DNA from: Gemmatimonadota bacterium
GTDB lineage: Bacteria; Gemmatimonadota; Gemmatimonadetes; Gemmatimonadales; Gemmatimonadaceae
NCBI GenBank assembly: GCA_016182795.1
Contig: JACPFW010000042.1
Span: 1 to 59,482, forward strand
Direction of reading: 5' to 3'
Length of the DNA stretch: 59,482 nt
In this document: one piece after another, positions 37,172 through 45,923 of the stretch
Position numbering within the stretch: the first letter of the stretch is position 1
How the letters are laid out: every line of letters begins with the position of its first letter
Position numbers and translations under genes: made by a program
Notes under the pieces: model-generated
Databases searched by the model: none
What the model was told of the DNA's origin: nothing
Seen by the model: only the letters and a program-made list of their open reading frames with translations

Positions 37172-38704
37172 TCACGGGAAAAGGCCATCGGACGATCGGC
37201 GCACGCGAACCACACCGCCGAGCGTGCCGATCCACGCCCACGGGCCGTCGAGCACGATGGCCGTGACGGCATCAGGAAGATCGCTCCCAAGACGGAGCAG
37301 GCGCGAGCCCCCGTTGGCCCGATTCACCGCGATCACGCCAAACGGACCGCCGGCCCAGACGGTGCGCGCATCGGCGGAGAGCGCATCGATCTGGCCAACG
37401 GCGCGCCACGGCGCGGCGGGCCACGGCTCGCGCCACTGACCGTCGCGGAGATTGAACGCGAGCAGTGCATCGCTGAGCGCGACGAAGACCTGTGAATCGG
37501 CGTTCGTGAGGGCACGGACGCCCTGACGCAGGCGCGGCTGCTCCGACGCGGCCACTGGCCGCACCCAGCGATCGTCCTCGCCCGGCGGACGCAATACTAC
37601 CCCGACGTCCGTTCCAACCCACAGCGTGTCACCGGTGGCGAGAAGCGCGCGCACCGGCACGCCGGAGAAATCGGCCGCAGCGATCGCGTGACCGCGCAGG
37701 TCGGCGGAATCAGTCGCCAAAAAGCCCAAGCCGCGGTCGGTCCCGACCCACACGCCTTTCGCGCGCGGCAGGACGCTCAACACCACGTCGCTCGGCAAGC
37801 CGGACATCGCGCCAAAGGCGCGCATACCGTCACCGCTGGTCGGCACGCGATACAGACCGTTGGTGGTGCCCATCCAGAGCACGCCGTCGCCGGCGGCCAG
37901 CGCGGTAGCGCGCGCGCCGCCGAACCCGCGCCGCGCGGCATCGTCGAGCCAGCGGAACTGCTGCGCGTCGCGCGACACAAAGACCAGCGCGCTGCGCGTG
38001 TCGCCCGCGCGCGGCGCCGGCGCCACCCACACCCCGTCGGCGGCGCGCGCGATCGCTCCGACGCCCGAAGCGGCCAGACCGTACTGGCGCGGGTCAGCGC
38101 GATTGAACAGCGGATCCACCTGATAGAGTCCGCCGCCGAAGGTGCCAAGCCACACTTCGGTGCGATCGGGGGCGCGCGCGCCAGCCACGACGGGGAACGC
38201 CTGCAGCGCCGCGTCGCCGCGTGTGAGCAGCTGCTCAAACGCCTGCACCGACGGGAACTCGCGATACACGCTCTCCAGCGAGCCGATGCGCAGGCGTTGC
38301 GGGAGTGGACCGGCCGGCGCGCGCGTCACGAACGCCGTCAGTGGCTGCAGCGTGAACGCGCCCATCGCCGTGATGAGCCAGGCACTGTCGTCGTCCGGAT
38401 CCACACCGATGCGCCGCACGAGCGACGGATCGAAGCCGCCGTCGCGCACGAACGGCGGCAGCCAGGCGCGCCGGTCGCGATCGTACACGATGATCGCGCC
38501 CGGGGTGGCGGCATACACCCAGCGACGCCCGACGCCGACGGCGCGAACCACACTGCCCTGCGTGAGCGTCACGCGATCTTCGCGGAGCAGCGTGCCGCCA
38601 AATGCCGGACGCGGCGCGGCGCCAACCGAGGTGCCGGGCGGTGGCGGACCGCACGCGACCGACGCAATCCACAGTACCGCCAGCAGCGCCCGCGGGCGCA
38701 TCAC
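37172..38704 (-). CDS. Beta-propeller lipoprotein of unknown function
   Basis: This 510-residue protein has a lipoprotein-like signal ending at Cys18 (WIASVAC, imperfect lipobox) and Pro-rich linker. The rest is a string of propeller blades with repeated phrases like VWVGTDRGLGFLA, LWMGTTNGLYRV, LWVGTDVGVVLR and WIGTLGGVVRV. These match the Reg_prop (two-component regulator propeller) repeats that normally form the sensor of hybrid kinases, but no kinase domain is attached. A GTG at 38704 or ATG at 38701 starts it; both overlap the nnr stop. Confidence 0.8.
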   Translation of the reverse strand: MMRPRALLAVLWIASVACGPPPPGTSVGAAPRPAFGGTLLREDRVTLTQGSVVRAVGVGRRWVYAATPGAIIVYDRDRRAWLPPFVRDGGFDPSLVRRIGVDPDDDSAWLITAMGAFTLQPLTAFVTRAPAGPLPQRLRIGSLESVYREFPSVQAFEQLLTRGDAALQAFPVVAGARAPDRTEVWLGTFGGGLYQVDPLFNRADPRQYGLAASGVGAIARAADGVWVAPAPRAGDTRSALVFVSRDAQQFRWLDDAARRGFGGARATALAAGDGVLWMGTTNGLYRVPTSGDGMRAFGAMSGLPSDVVLSVLPRAKGVWVGTDRGLGFLATDSADLRGHAIAAADFSGVPVRALLATGDTLWVGTDVGVVLRPPGEDDRWVRPVAASEQPRLRQGVRALTNADSQVFVALSDALLAFNLRDGQWREPWPAAPWRAVGQIDALSADARTVWAGGPFGVIAVNRANGGSRLLRLGSDLPDAVTAIVLDGPWAWIGTLGGVVRVRRSSDGLFP

Positions 38705-40239
38705 TTCTCGCCGACCGCGTGCAGTTCAGCCAGCACGTATGGCGGCACGACTGGTGACTCGAGCTTCCACGCCTCACGGAGCGCCGCCAGTACGTCGTCG
38801 AGCGTGACGCCGCGAATCTCGCCCGGCGGCGCGGCGAGTTCGGCTGCGCGCCCGTGCACCCACGCCGCGGCCGCTCCGGCCTCGAACGGCGAGTCCACCT
38901 GCGCGACCAGCGTCACCGCGATGCCGGCCAGGATATCGCCGCTCCCACCCTGCCCCAACACTGGCGACCCGCTGGCGCTCACCATCAGCCGCCCGTCGGG
39001 TGCGGCGATCACCGTCGGCACGCCCTTGAGCAGCACCGCCGCGCCGGTGGAATGGGCGAGCGGCGCCGCCACAGCGAAACGCTCGGCGTTCACGATGTTG
39101 GGCTCGGCGCCGGCGAGGCGTGCGAACTCCAGCGGATGCGGCGTCAGCAAGGCGGGCCGGTCGCCGATGAGCGCGGCAAAGGCCGTGGGATCGCCTTCGT
39201 AGGCATTAAGCGCGTCGGCGTCGATCACCACCGGACCGCGGGCACGGCTCACACAGCGCGCGACGAGTTTCCGCGCGTGCGCGCCGCGTCCGAGGCCGGG
39301 GCCGACCAGAATCGCGTCGCCCCACGCGCCAAGATCCGTCGCCTCCTTGTCATTCTGCGGCCACTCGGCGGCAATCGCCTCGGGCAGCGCGCGCTGCACG
39401 AGCGCGACGTTCTCCGGATGCACCACAACCTTTACAAGACCAACACCGCTGCGCAGCGCGGCGCGGGCGGCGAAGAGCACGGCGCCCGCCATGCCGCGTG
39501 TGCCGCCCACGATCGCCACCTTGCCCCGCTTCCCCTTGTGTGCGTCGGCGGTGATGCGCGGGACGACGGCGCGCACGAAGGCGGCGTCGGCCAGGCGGGG
39601 CGCGCCATCGTCGAGATCGGCGTGCGCGCCGAGTCCGATGTCGACGGCGACGATAGTGCCGCACCAGTCGCGCGCGAAGAGGTGCCCGCGCTTGATGGTG
39701 CCAAAGGTGACCGTGAGATCGGCACGCGGCGCCCCTTCGTGCGCGCCGGTGGCCGCGTCGAGTCCGCTCGGCACGTCGAGGGCCACGACGTACGCGCCAT
39801 TGCGCCGCGCTTCGTCGACCGCCTCGCAGGCGCGGGCAATGTCGCCGCGCGGCGCGCCGCGCGCGCCAGTGCCGAGCAGCCCATCGACCACGAGTCCCGG
39901 CGCACCTGACGGCTGCGCGGCCTGGTTGAGCACCGCCGCGGCCGCGTCCTTTTCCGCGCGGGCGTCGGGGGTGCGCGCGGGTTCCACCTCGTGCACGCGC
40001 ACCGGAATGCCGCGCGCGGCCAGTGTGGCCGCCACGACCCACGCGTCGCCGCCGTTGTTGCCGCCGCCGGCATACACCTCGACGCCGGCCGCCGCGCGAT
40101 CGGCCGCGTGGCGCAGGATCTCGTCGGCCGCGGCGCGTCCCGCCGTCTGCATCAACTGGCGTGACGGCGTCCCCGCGGCGATGGCCCGCGCATCTCGCTC
40201 GGCGGCCTGCGCGGCGGTCACCACACGCACGAGTGTCAT
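38701..40239 (-). CDS. nnr: Bifunctional NAD(P)H-hydrate epimerase/dehydratase
   Basis: This 512-residue repair enzyme restores damaged NAD(P)H hydrates. The N-terminal YjeF epimerase domain (about 1-215) has YAGGGNNGGDAWV, VDGLLGTGARG and DVPSGLDAATG. The C-terminal ADP-dependent dehydratase (about 225-500) has KGKRGKVAIVGGTRGMAGA, ADALNAYEG, LTPHPLEFARL and GQGGSGDILAGI. The ATG at 40239 starts the fold; a longer frame upstream would run through the neighbouring gene and is not real. Confidence 0.95.
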   Translation of the reverse strand: MTLVRVVTAAQAAERDARAIAAGTPSRQLMQTAGRAAADEILRHAADRAAAGVEVYAGGGNNGGDAWVVAATLAARGIPVRVHEVEPARTPDARAEKDAAAAVLNQAAQPSGAPGLVVDGLLGTGARGAPRGDIARACEAVDEARRNGAYVVALDVPSGLDAATGAHEGAPRADLTVTFGTIKRGHLFARDWCGTIVAVDIGLGAHADLDDGAPRLADAAFVRAVVPRITADAHKGKRGKVAIVGGTRGMAGAVLFAARAALRSGVGLVKVVVHPENVALVQRALPEAIAAEWPQNDKEATDLGAWGDAILVGPGLGRGAHARKLVARCVSRARGPVVIDADALNAYEGDPTAFAALIGDRPALLTPHPLEFARLAGAEPNIVNAERFAVAAPLAHSTGAAVLLKGVPTVIAAPDGRLMVSASGSPVLGQGGSGDILAGIAVTLVAQVDSPFEAGAAAAWVHGRAAELAAPPGEIRGVTLDDVLAALREAWKLESPVVPPYVLAELHAVGEK

Positions 40240-40252
40240 TGGCGTGGCGCGG

Positions 40253-40639
40253 TCAGCTGACCGCGGAAACGTTCCACGGATAATTGCGGTCAAAAGCGAC
40301 CGCGAAGTCGTAGATGTCCACGAAGTCGTCGCGGCTGTCGGTCGGCTGGGCGAGCAGAAGGCCGAGGTCGACGAGGGCGAAGACGATGTCGCCGAAGTGC
40401 GCCGTGGATGTGACACCCCAGTGCTCGAGCACGAGCCGCGAGAGCACGCCGTAGCGGGCAAGCGCGAGATCGCGGCAAGCATCGGCCAGCTCGCGCCCCG
40501 AGAGGTGCCGGCGTTCGGTCTGTCGGCCCTGCGCAAACTCGAGCGCCGACAGCACGAACAGAAAGGCGTGCTCGTCGAACCGCGGTTCGCGAATACGAAT
40601 GCGGTCCATCACTCCGTCGCGGAACGCCAGCTCCGACAA
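40253..40639 (-). CDS. Minf_1886 family protein (TIGR04138)
   Basis: This 128-residue protein matches the small uncharacterised Minf_1886/TIGR04138 family from planctomycetes, verrucomicrobia and relatives. Features are YxFVxxAL-like FLFVLSALEFAQ, HLSGRELADACRDLAL, VLEHWGVTSTAHFGDIVFAL and DSRDDFVDIYDF. The start was set at a TTG (40639) with a GAGGG ribosome-binding site 6 nt upstream; an in-frame longer reading would be translated from repeat DNA. It heads the operon that includes nnr, thiL and plsC. Confidence 0.83.
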   Translation of the reverse strand: MSELAFRDGVMDRIRIREPRFDEHAFLFVLSALEFAQGRQTERRHLSGRELADACRDLALARYGVLSRLVLEHWGVTSTAHFGDIVFALVDLGLLLAQPTDSRDDFVDIYDFAVAFDRNYPWNVSAVS

Positions 40640-40689
40640 GCCAAACCCTCGTCCAGGATGACTGTAAAATGCACTGGGAGGTGCAACGG

Positions 40690-40795
40690 GGACAACCACA
40701 GAGTAGGACCGAAGACCACGGAGCACTCCAGACAAGCACGGAGTGGCACAGAAAGGCCATTCCGCGCCGTTCCGTGCCACTCCGTGTTCGTCTGT
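40690..40795. repeat. Family B words and 20-bp inverted repeat after glyA
   Basis: Between the glyA stop and the Minf_1886 start, words of the form CACGGAGTGG, CACGGAGCAC and CACAGAGTAGG recur. Two arms (40730-40749 and 40774-40793) form an inverted repeat with 18 of 20 bases paired, including a perfect 13-bp core (CACGGAGTGGCAC). The purine-rich sense follows glyA and the pyrimidine-rich sense precedes the next gene. Confidence 0.75.
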
Positions 40796-40810
40796 GTCCT
40801 TCTTGTCTGC

Positions 40811-42100
40811 TCAGACCCCCGCCTTCACTCCCGGATAGAGCGGGAACTCGGCCGACAGCGCACGCACCTTCTCGCGCACCCGCGCGTGCGTGGCCGGATC
40901 TTCGGGCGCCTGCAGCACTTCGTCAATCAGCTCAGCGACGCGCACCATCTCGGCGGTTCCCATGCCGCGCGTCGTCAGCGCCGGCGTGCCGAGGCGAATG
41001 CCGCTCGTCACGAACGGCGACTGCGTTTCGCGCGGCACGGTGTTCTTGTTCACCGTGATGCCCGCCTTATCGAGCGCCTGCTCGGCGAGCTTGCCGGTGA
41101 GGTTCTTGTTGCGCAGGTCCACGAGCATGAGGTGGTTGTCGGTACCGCCGCTGACGATGTGATAGCCGCGCTCGGCGAGCGCACCGGCCAGCGCCTGCGC
41201 GTTGGCCACGATGCGCTCGGCGTACGCCTTGAAGTCAGGCTGCAGCGCCTCGCCGAAGGCCACGGCCTTGGCGGCGATGCAGTGCTCGAGCGGGCCACCC
41301 TGCGTGCCGGGGAAGACGGCCTTGTCGATGGTCTTCGCGTGTTCGGCCTTGCACAGGATCAACCCACCGCGCGGGCCGCGCAGGGTCTTGTGCGTGGTCG
41401 TCGTCACGACGTCGGCGTGCGGAATCGGCGACGGATAGACACCGGCCGCCACCAGCCCGGCGAAATGCGCCATGTCGACCATCAGGATGGCGCCGACCTT
41501 CTTGGCGATCTCGGCGAACTTGGCGAAATCGAGCACGCGCGAATAAGCCGAGTAGCCGGCGATGATCATCTTGGGCTTGTGCTCGAGGGCGAGCGCCTCG
41601 ACCTCGTTCATGTCGATGAGGCCCTGATCGTTGACGCCGTAGGCGACGATCTTGTACATCAGGCCGGAGAAGTTCACCGGCGAGCCGTGCGTGAGGTGGC
41701 CGCCCATCGAGAGGTTCAGGCCAAGCACCGTGTCGCCCGGCTTGAGGAAGGCCAGATAGACCGCCGCATTCGCCTGCGCGCCGGCATGCGGCTGCACATT
41801 GGCGTGGTCGGCGTTGAACAGCTTCTTCACGCGGTCGATCGCCAACTGCTCCACCTTGTCCACCACTTCGCAACCGCCGTAGTAGCGCTTGTTGGGCAGC
41901 CCCTCGGCGTACTTGTTGGTGAGCGGCGAGCCGAGCGCCTCGAGCACGGCGGGCGAGACGAAGTTCTCGCTGGCGATGAGTTCGAGCCCGTCACTCTGGC
42001 GCGCAATCTCCTCCTCGATGTACCCGGCGAGTTCCGGATCCTGCGCGCGCAGCGCGTCCCCCGGCGGACAGCGGTCCCACGACATCCATGACTGGCTCAC
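40811..42100 (-). CDS. glyA: Serine hydroxymethyltransferase
   Basis: This 429-residue PLP enzyme interconverts serine and glycine and feeds one-carbon units to folate. The PLP lysine is Lys238 ([14 protein letters not shown]), and [20 protein letters not shown] and [15 protein letters not shown] are present. The start is the GTG at 42100: it has a strong AGGAGG site 5-7 nt upstream and overlaps the rpiB stop (GTGA). An ATG at 42085 lacks such a site. Confidence 0.96.
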   Translation of the reverse strand: MSQSWMSWDRCPPGDALRAQDPELAGYIEEEIARQSDGLELIASENFVSPAVLEALGSPLTNKYAEGLPNKRYYGGCEVVDKVEQLAIDRVKKLFNADHANVQPHAGAQANAAVYLAFLKPGDTVLGLNLSMGGHLTHGSPVNFSGLMYKIVAYGVNDQGLIDMNEVEALALEHKPKMIIAGYSAYSRVLDFAKFAEIAKKVGAILMVDMAHFAGLVAAGVYPSPIPHADVVTTTTHKTLRGPRGGLILCKAEHAKTIDKAVFPGTQGGPLEHCIAAKAVAFGEALQPDFKAYAERIVANAQALAGALAERGYHIVSGGTDNHLMLVDLRNKNLTGKLAEQALDKAGITVNKNTVPRETQSPFVTSGIRLGTPALTTRGMGTAEMVRVAELIDEVLQAPEDPATHARVREKVRALSAEFPLYPGVKAGV

Positions 42101-42546
42101 TGCTCCTCCTCGCGTTCGATCTTCTCGACGCGGCGTTCGTGGCGGCCGCCCTCGAAGGGCGTGTCCAGCCAGGTCTTGAGAATGTCCACGCCCTCCTCGG
42201 CGGTGATGCAACGCGCCGGGAGGACGAGGATGTTGGCATTGTTGTGCAGTCGCGACAGGGAGGCCACTTCGCTGTTCCACGCCACCGCGGCGCGCACGTG
42301 CGGATGCCGGTTGGCGGCGTACGCCATGCCCAGCCCGGTGCCGCAGAGCAGCACGCCGCGCTCGGCCTTGCCAGTCTCCACCTCGCGCGCGACTGGGTGC
42401 GCATAATCGGGATAGTCCACCGACGCGGCACTGTGGGTGCCGACGTCCTCCACATCGTACCCGAGCTCGGCCAGCACGCCCTTGAGCTTCTCCTTCAGCT
42501 CAAAGCCGGCGTGGGCGGCGCCGATGGGGATGCGTTCGCGGCTCAT
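42097..42546 (-). CDS. rpiB: Ribose-5-phosphate isomerase B
   Basis: This 149-residue enzyme interconverts ribose-5-phosphate and ribulose-5-phosphate. It has the RpiB/LacA pattern: [15 protein letters not shown] (His for ring opening is AHAGF rather than the more common SDHAG), [11 protein letters not shown], and the catalytic Cys in [17 protein letters not shown]. The ATG at 42546 overlaps the upstream stop. It sits between ldh and glyA in a tightly packed operon. Confidence 0.93.
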   Translation of the reverse strand: MSRERIPIGAAHAGFELKEKLKGVLAELGYDVEDVGTHSAASVDYPDYAHPVAREVETGKAERGVLLCGTGLGMAYAANRHPHVRAAVAWNSEVASLSRLHNNANILVLPARCITAEEGVDILKTWLDTPFEGGRHERRVEKIEREEEQ

Positions 42547-43619
42547 GACTTGCGCGGCCACTGCGGCCAGGTCTTCACGAGCCCGCGGATCGCCGCGATC
42601 CGCTGTTCCGCCAGCTTGTCAGCGGCGAGGTACGACAGGATGCCCTGCTCTTTCGCGATCTGATACACGCGGAGTGTCGTGTCGAAGATCTCGTCGGCCT
42701 TCCGGAGCGCGCGTTCGCGCGTCCATCCCGCCACCTCTCCATAGACGTTGATGACGCCGCCAGCGTTGGCCACGAAGTCCGGACCATAGAGAATTCCGCG
42801 CTTCTCCACCGCCTCGCCGTGCTTGGCCGGCACGAGCAGCTGGTTGTTGGCGGCGCCGCAGACGATCTCGACGTTGAGCTTGGGAATCGTGTCGTCGTTG
42901 AGGATCGCGCCGAGCGCGCACGGGGCGAAGATGTCGCCCTTCGCCGAGAAGATCGCGTCGCCCTCGACGGCCGTCGCCCCGAACTCCTTGACCATCGCCT
43001 GCACCTTCTCCGGGCGAATGTCCGTCACGACCAGCTTCGCGCCGGCCTTGTGCAGTTCGGCGCACAGGTAGTGGCCCACATTGCCGAGGCCCTGCACCAG
43101 CACCGTCCTGCCGGTCAGGTCGGGCTTGCCCCAACGGAACTGTGCCGACGCCTCGATGGCGCGGAAGACGCCGTGCGCCGTGACCGGCGACGGGTCGCCC
43201 GACTTGTTGGCGAGGCCGGCGACGTATTCCGTCTCCATGTGCACGTAGTCCATGTCGCCGGTGCTCGTGCCGACGTCCTCGGCGGTGACGTAGCGCCCGC
43301 CAAGCGATTCCACAAACCGGCCGTGCGCGCGGAAGATCAGCTCGCGATTGGCCGTGCGGTTGTCGCCGATGATCACCGACTTGCCGCCGCCGAGGTTGAG
43401 GCCGGCGACGGCGTTCTTGTAGGTCATGCCGCGCGCAAGGCGCAGGGCGTCGGTGATGGCCTCCTCATCGGTCGCGTAGTTCCAAAAGCGCGTGCCGCCG
43501 AGGGCCGGGCCAAGCGTCGTGTCGTGAATGGCAATGATGCCGCGGTAGCCGGCCGACTTGTCCTGGCAGAGGACCACCTGTTCGTGGCCCATGTCGGTCA
43601 TGGTGTCGAAAATTTTCAT
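42543..43619 (-). CDS. ldh: Leucine (branched-chain or phenylalanine) dehydrogenase
   Basis: This 358-residue NAD-dependent amino-acid dehydrogenase deaminates leucine or a related amino acid. Catalytic Lys68 and Lys80 (TYKNAVAGLNLGGGKSVI) fall at the same positions as in characterised leucine dehydrogenases, and the Rossmann motif VLVQGLGNVGHYL and CGAANNQL follow. Substrate choice between Leu, Val and Phe is not decidable by eye. It leads an operon with rpiB and glyA. The pyrimidine-rich leader contains TTTGTCC and CCGTC words like those before the thiolase gene. Confidence 0.92.
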   Translation of the reverse strand: MKIFDTMTDMGHEQVVLCQDKSAGYRGIIAIHDTTLGPALGGTRFWNYATDEEAITDALRLARGMTYKNAVAGLNLGGGKSVIIGDNRTANRELIFRAHGRFVESLGGRYVTAEDVGTSTGDMDYVHMETEYVAGLANKSGDPSPVTAHGVFRAIEASAQFRWGKPDLTGRTVLVQGLGNVGHYLCAELHKAGAKLVVTDIRPEKVQAMVKEFGATAVEGDAIFSAKGDIFAPCALGAILNDDTIPKLNVEIVCGAANNQLLVPAKHGEAVEKRGILYGPDFVANAGGVINVYGEVAGWTRERALRKADEIFDTTLRVYQIAKEQGILSYLAADKLAEQRIAAIRGLVKTWPQWPRKS

Positions 43620-43790
43620 GTCAGTGACGATAGACGGTGGACAAACAACGATGGACCGGGCATCCGGCCTTCCCTTCAACTACAGTCAAAATCTAACCGT
43701 AAGCGTACCGCGTAACGCACAACACGCATCAGGCAATACGGAAGCATTTGTCGGCAATTCCCGCATCAGCGGTCCGCCTTCAGACGGTCG
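43620..43790. other. Leader region of the ldh-rpiB-glyA operon
   Basis: This 171-bp gap is more A+T-rich than its surroundings. On the minus strand the 40 bases before the ldh ATG are pyrimidine words (family D: GTTTGTCC, CCGTCTATCGTC). No confident promoter hexamer pair or terminator could be assigned. Confidence 0.4.
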
Positions 43791-44954
43791 TCAGCGCGCT
43801 CCCTTCAGTGCCGCCCGTCCGATCACAATCCGCTGAATCTCCGACGTCCCCTCGTAGATCTCGGTGACCTTGGCGTCGCGGAAGAGCTTCTCCACGGGAT
43901 AGTCGGTCGTGTAGCCGTAGCCGCCGAAGACCTGAATGGCCTGCGTGGTCACCCACATCGCGGTCTCGGTGGCGAACAGCTTGCACATCGCCGCGTATTC
44001 GGTGATCGCCTCGCCGCGGTCCTTGGCGGCGGCGGTGGTGTGCAGCAACGACCGCGCGGCGTGGATGCGCGTGGCCATGTCGGCCAGCTTGAACTGGATC
44101 CCCTGGAACTCGCCGATGGCCCTGCCGAACTGGTGCCGCTCGCTGGCATACGCCGCGGCGTGCTCGCACGCGGCGCGCGCAATGCCGAGCGCCTGCGCGG
44201 CAATGCCCAGCCGCCCGCTCTCGAGCGACTGCATGGCGTAGATGAAGCCGAGCGACGGATCGCCAAGCAAACGCTCACCGGGGACACGCATGTTGTCGAA
44301 GACGAGCTGCACGGTCTCCGACGCGCGCAGCCCCATCTTGTTCTCCTTCTTGCCGACCTTGAAGCCGGGGAGATCGGGCGTGACAATGAACGCGCCGATC
44401 CCCTTGCCGCCGCGACGGGCGTCGGGGGTGTCGGTGCGCGCCATCACGAGAATCACTCCGGCGTGGCCGCCGGCCGAGATCCACGACTTGGTGCCGTTGA
44501 GCACCCAGTCATCGCCGTCGCGCACCGCCTGCGTGCGCAGCGCCGACGCGTCGGAGCCGGCCTCGGGTTCAGAGAGCGCGAACGCGCCCAGCTTCTCGCC
44601 GCGCGCGAGCGGGCCGAGGAACTCCACCTTCCGCCCCTCGGTGCCGTACTTCAGGATCATCTGCGTGGGGAGCGAGTTGTGCACGCTCATCAGCACGCCC
44701 ACCGAGGCGTCGGCGGCTGAAATCTCCTCAAGCGCCAGCAGATAGGTCACGGTGTCGAGCCCGAGGCCGTCGTACGATTCGGGGATCATCATCCCCAGAA
44801 AGCCCAGATCGCCCAGCTTGCGAATGAGCGTCGGATCAAAGTGCGCGTCGCGATCCCACTGGGCGGCAAACGGCGTCACTTCGTCGGCGCAGAACTCGCG
44901 GGCGGTGTTGACGATGGCGCGCTGGGTTTCGGATAGCGTTAGCAACGGATTCAT
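43791..44954 (-). CDS. Short-chain acyl-CoA dehydrogenase
   Basis: This 387-residue FAD enzyme introduces the trans-2 double bond into acyl-CoA. Signature segments are AFALSEPEAGSDASAL, GTKSWISAGGHAGV, FGRAIGEFQGIQFKLADM, QVFGGYGYTTDYPVEKL and RDAKVTEIYEGTSEIQ with the catalytic Glu in IYEGT. Its closest type is butyryl-CoA dehydrogenase. It is the last gene of the thiolase-CPBP-hbd-acd cluster, and electrons would go to an electron-transfer flavoprotein that is not in the window. Confidence 0.94.
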   Translation of the reverse strand: MNPLLTLSETQRAIVNTAREFCADEVTPFAAQWDRDAHFDPTLIRKLGDLGFLGMMIPESYDGLGLDTVTYLLALEEISAADASVGVLMSVHNSLPTQMILKYGTEGRKVEFLGPLARGEKLGAFALSEPEAGSDASALRTQAVRDGDDWVLNGTKSWISAGGHAGVILVMARTDTPDARRGGKGIGAFIVTPDLPGFKVGKKENKMGLRASETVQLVFDNMRVPGERLLGDPSLGFIYAMQSLESGRLGIAAQALGIARAACEHAAAYASERHQFGRAIGEFQGIQFKLADMATRIHAARSLLHTTAAAKDRGEAITEYAAMCKLFATETAMWVTTQAIQVFGGYGYTTDYPVEKLFRDAKVTEIYEGTSEIQRIVIGRAALKGAR

Positions 44955-44994
44955 GGAGCAGCCTGAGGGCAGGTTATGGTGCGGTTGCCGGGTG

Positions 44995-45075
44995 ATGGCG
45001 GATGGCAGATCGTGCGGAGCATCAGTGCGAAGGCGGACAGCAGTGCGTCTGCCATCCGCCTTCCGCCATCTGTCA
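44995..45075. repeat. Family C inverted repeat between hbd and acyl-CoA dehydrogenase genes
   Basis: GGCGGATGGCAGA (44997-45009) and TCTGCCATCCGCC (45048-45060) form a perfect 13-bp inverted repeat with a 38-nt loop. On the minus strand the purine arm follows the hbd stop and the pyrimidine arm precedes the dehydrogenase start. The 15-mer GGCGGATGGCAGACG also occurs after ftsB. Confidence 0.7.
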
Positions 45076-45921
45076 TCAGTACGTGTAGAACCCGCGCCCG
45101 CTCTTCTTCCCCAGCCATCCCTGCGCCACATACTTCCGCAGCAACGGACACGGCCGGTACTTGGGATCGCCGAGCCCCTTGTGCATCACCTCGAGAATCG
45201 CGAGGCAGGTGTCGAGGCCAATGAAGTCGGCGAGGGTCAGCGGGCCCATGGGGTGGTTCATGCCGAGCTTCATCACCTGGTCAATGGCTTCCGGCGTGCC
45301 GACCCCTTCCATCACGCAGTAGACGGCCTCGTTGATCATCGGCATCAGGATGCGATTGGCCACGAAGCCGGGGTAGTCGTTCACTTCCACCGGCGTCTTG
45401 CCCACGCCCTTGGCCAGCGCAACGGTGCGCGCCGTGACGTCGTCGCTGGTGACGAGACCGCGAATGACCTCGACGAGCTGCATTACCGGCACGGGATTCA
45501 TGAAGTGCATGCCGATCACCGACTCGGGGCGTTTGACGCGACCGGCGATCTCGGTGATGGAGATGGAGCTGGTGTTCGTCGCGAGAATCGCGCCGGCCGG
45601 CGCCACGCGATCCATATCGGCGAAGATCTTGTGCTTGAGCTCGACGTTCTCGGTGGCCGCCTCGATGACGAACGCGGCGCTGGCGATGGCGTCCATCGTC
45701 GTCGTCGTCGTGATGCGCGAGAGCGTCGCCGCCTTGGCCGCTTCGTCGAGCGCGCCCTTCTTCACCTGACGGTCGAGGTTCTTCTCGATCGTTCCCTTGC
45801 CCTTGTCGAGCGCCGCCTGGCTGACGTCAATCATCACCACGTCGTGGCCGGCCACCGCGCACACGTGCGCAATGCCATTTCCCATCTGCCCAGCGCCAAT
45901 CACCGCGATGCGGTCGGACAT
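45076..45921 (-). CDS. hbd: 3-hydroxybutyryl-CoA dehydrogenase
   Basis: This 281-residue NAD(P)-dependent enzyme oxidises or forms 3-hydroxybutyryl-CoA. The N-terminal Rossmann fold has [17 protein letters not shown], and [14 protein letters not shown] (catalytic His just before, GMHF) and [16 protein letters not shown] follow. The ATG at 45921 lies 2 bases from the CPBP stop. With the thiolase and acyl-CoA dehydrogenase it forms most of a C4 beta-oxidation or butyryl-CoA route; the enoyl-CoA hydratase is missing here. Confidence 0.95.
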   Translation of the reverse strand: MSDRIAVIGAGQMGNGIAHVCAVAGHDVVMIDVSQAALDKGKGTIEKNLDRQVKKGALDEAAKAATLSRITTTTTMDAIASAAFVIEAATENVELKHKIFADMDRVAPAGAILATNTSSISITEIAGRVKRPESVIGMHFMNPVPVMQLVEVIRGLVTSDDVTARTVALAKGVGKTPVEVNDYPGFVANRILMPMINEAVYCVMEGVGTPEAIDQVMKLGMNHPMGPLTLADFIGLDTCLAILEVMHKGLGDPKYRPCPLLRKYVAQGWLGKKSGRGFYTY

Positions 45922-45923
45922 AC

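Noticed and set aside
40640..40780. Longer start for the Minf_1886 protein
   Set aside because: The extension would be translated from family B repeat DNA; the TTG at 40639 has a good ribosome-binding site and matches the family N-terminus.
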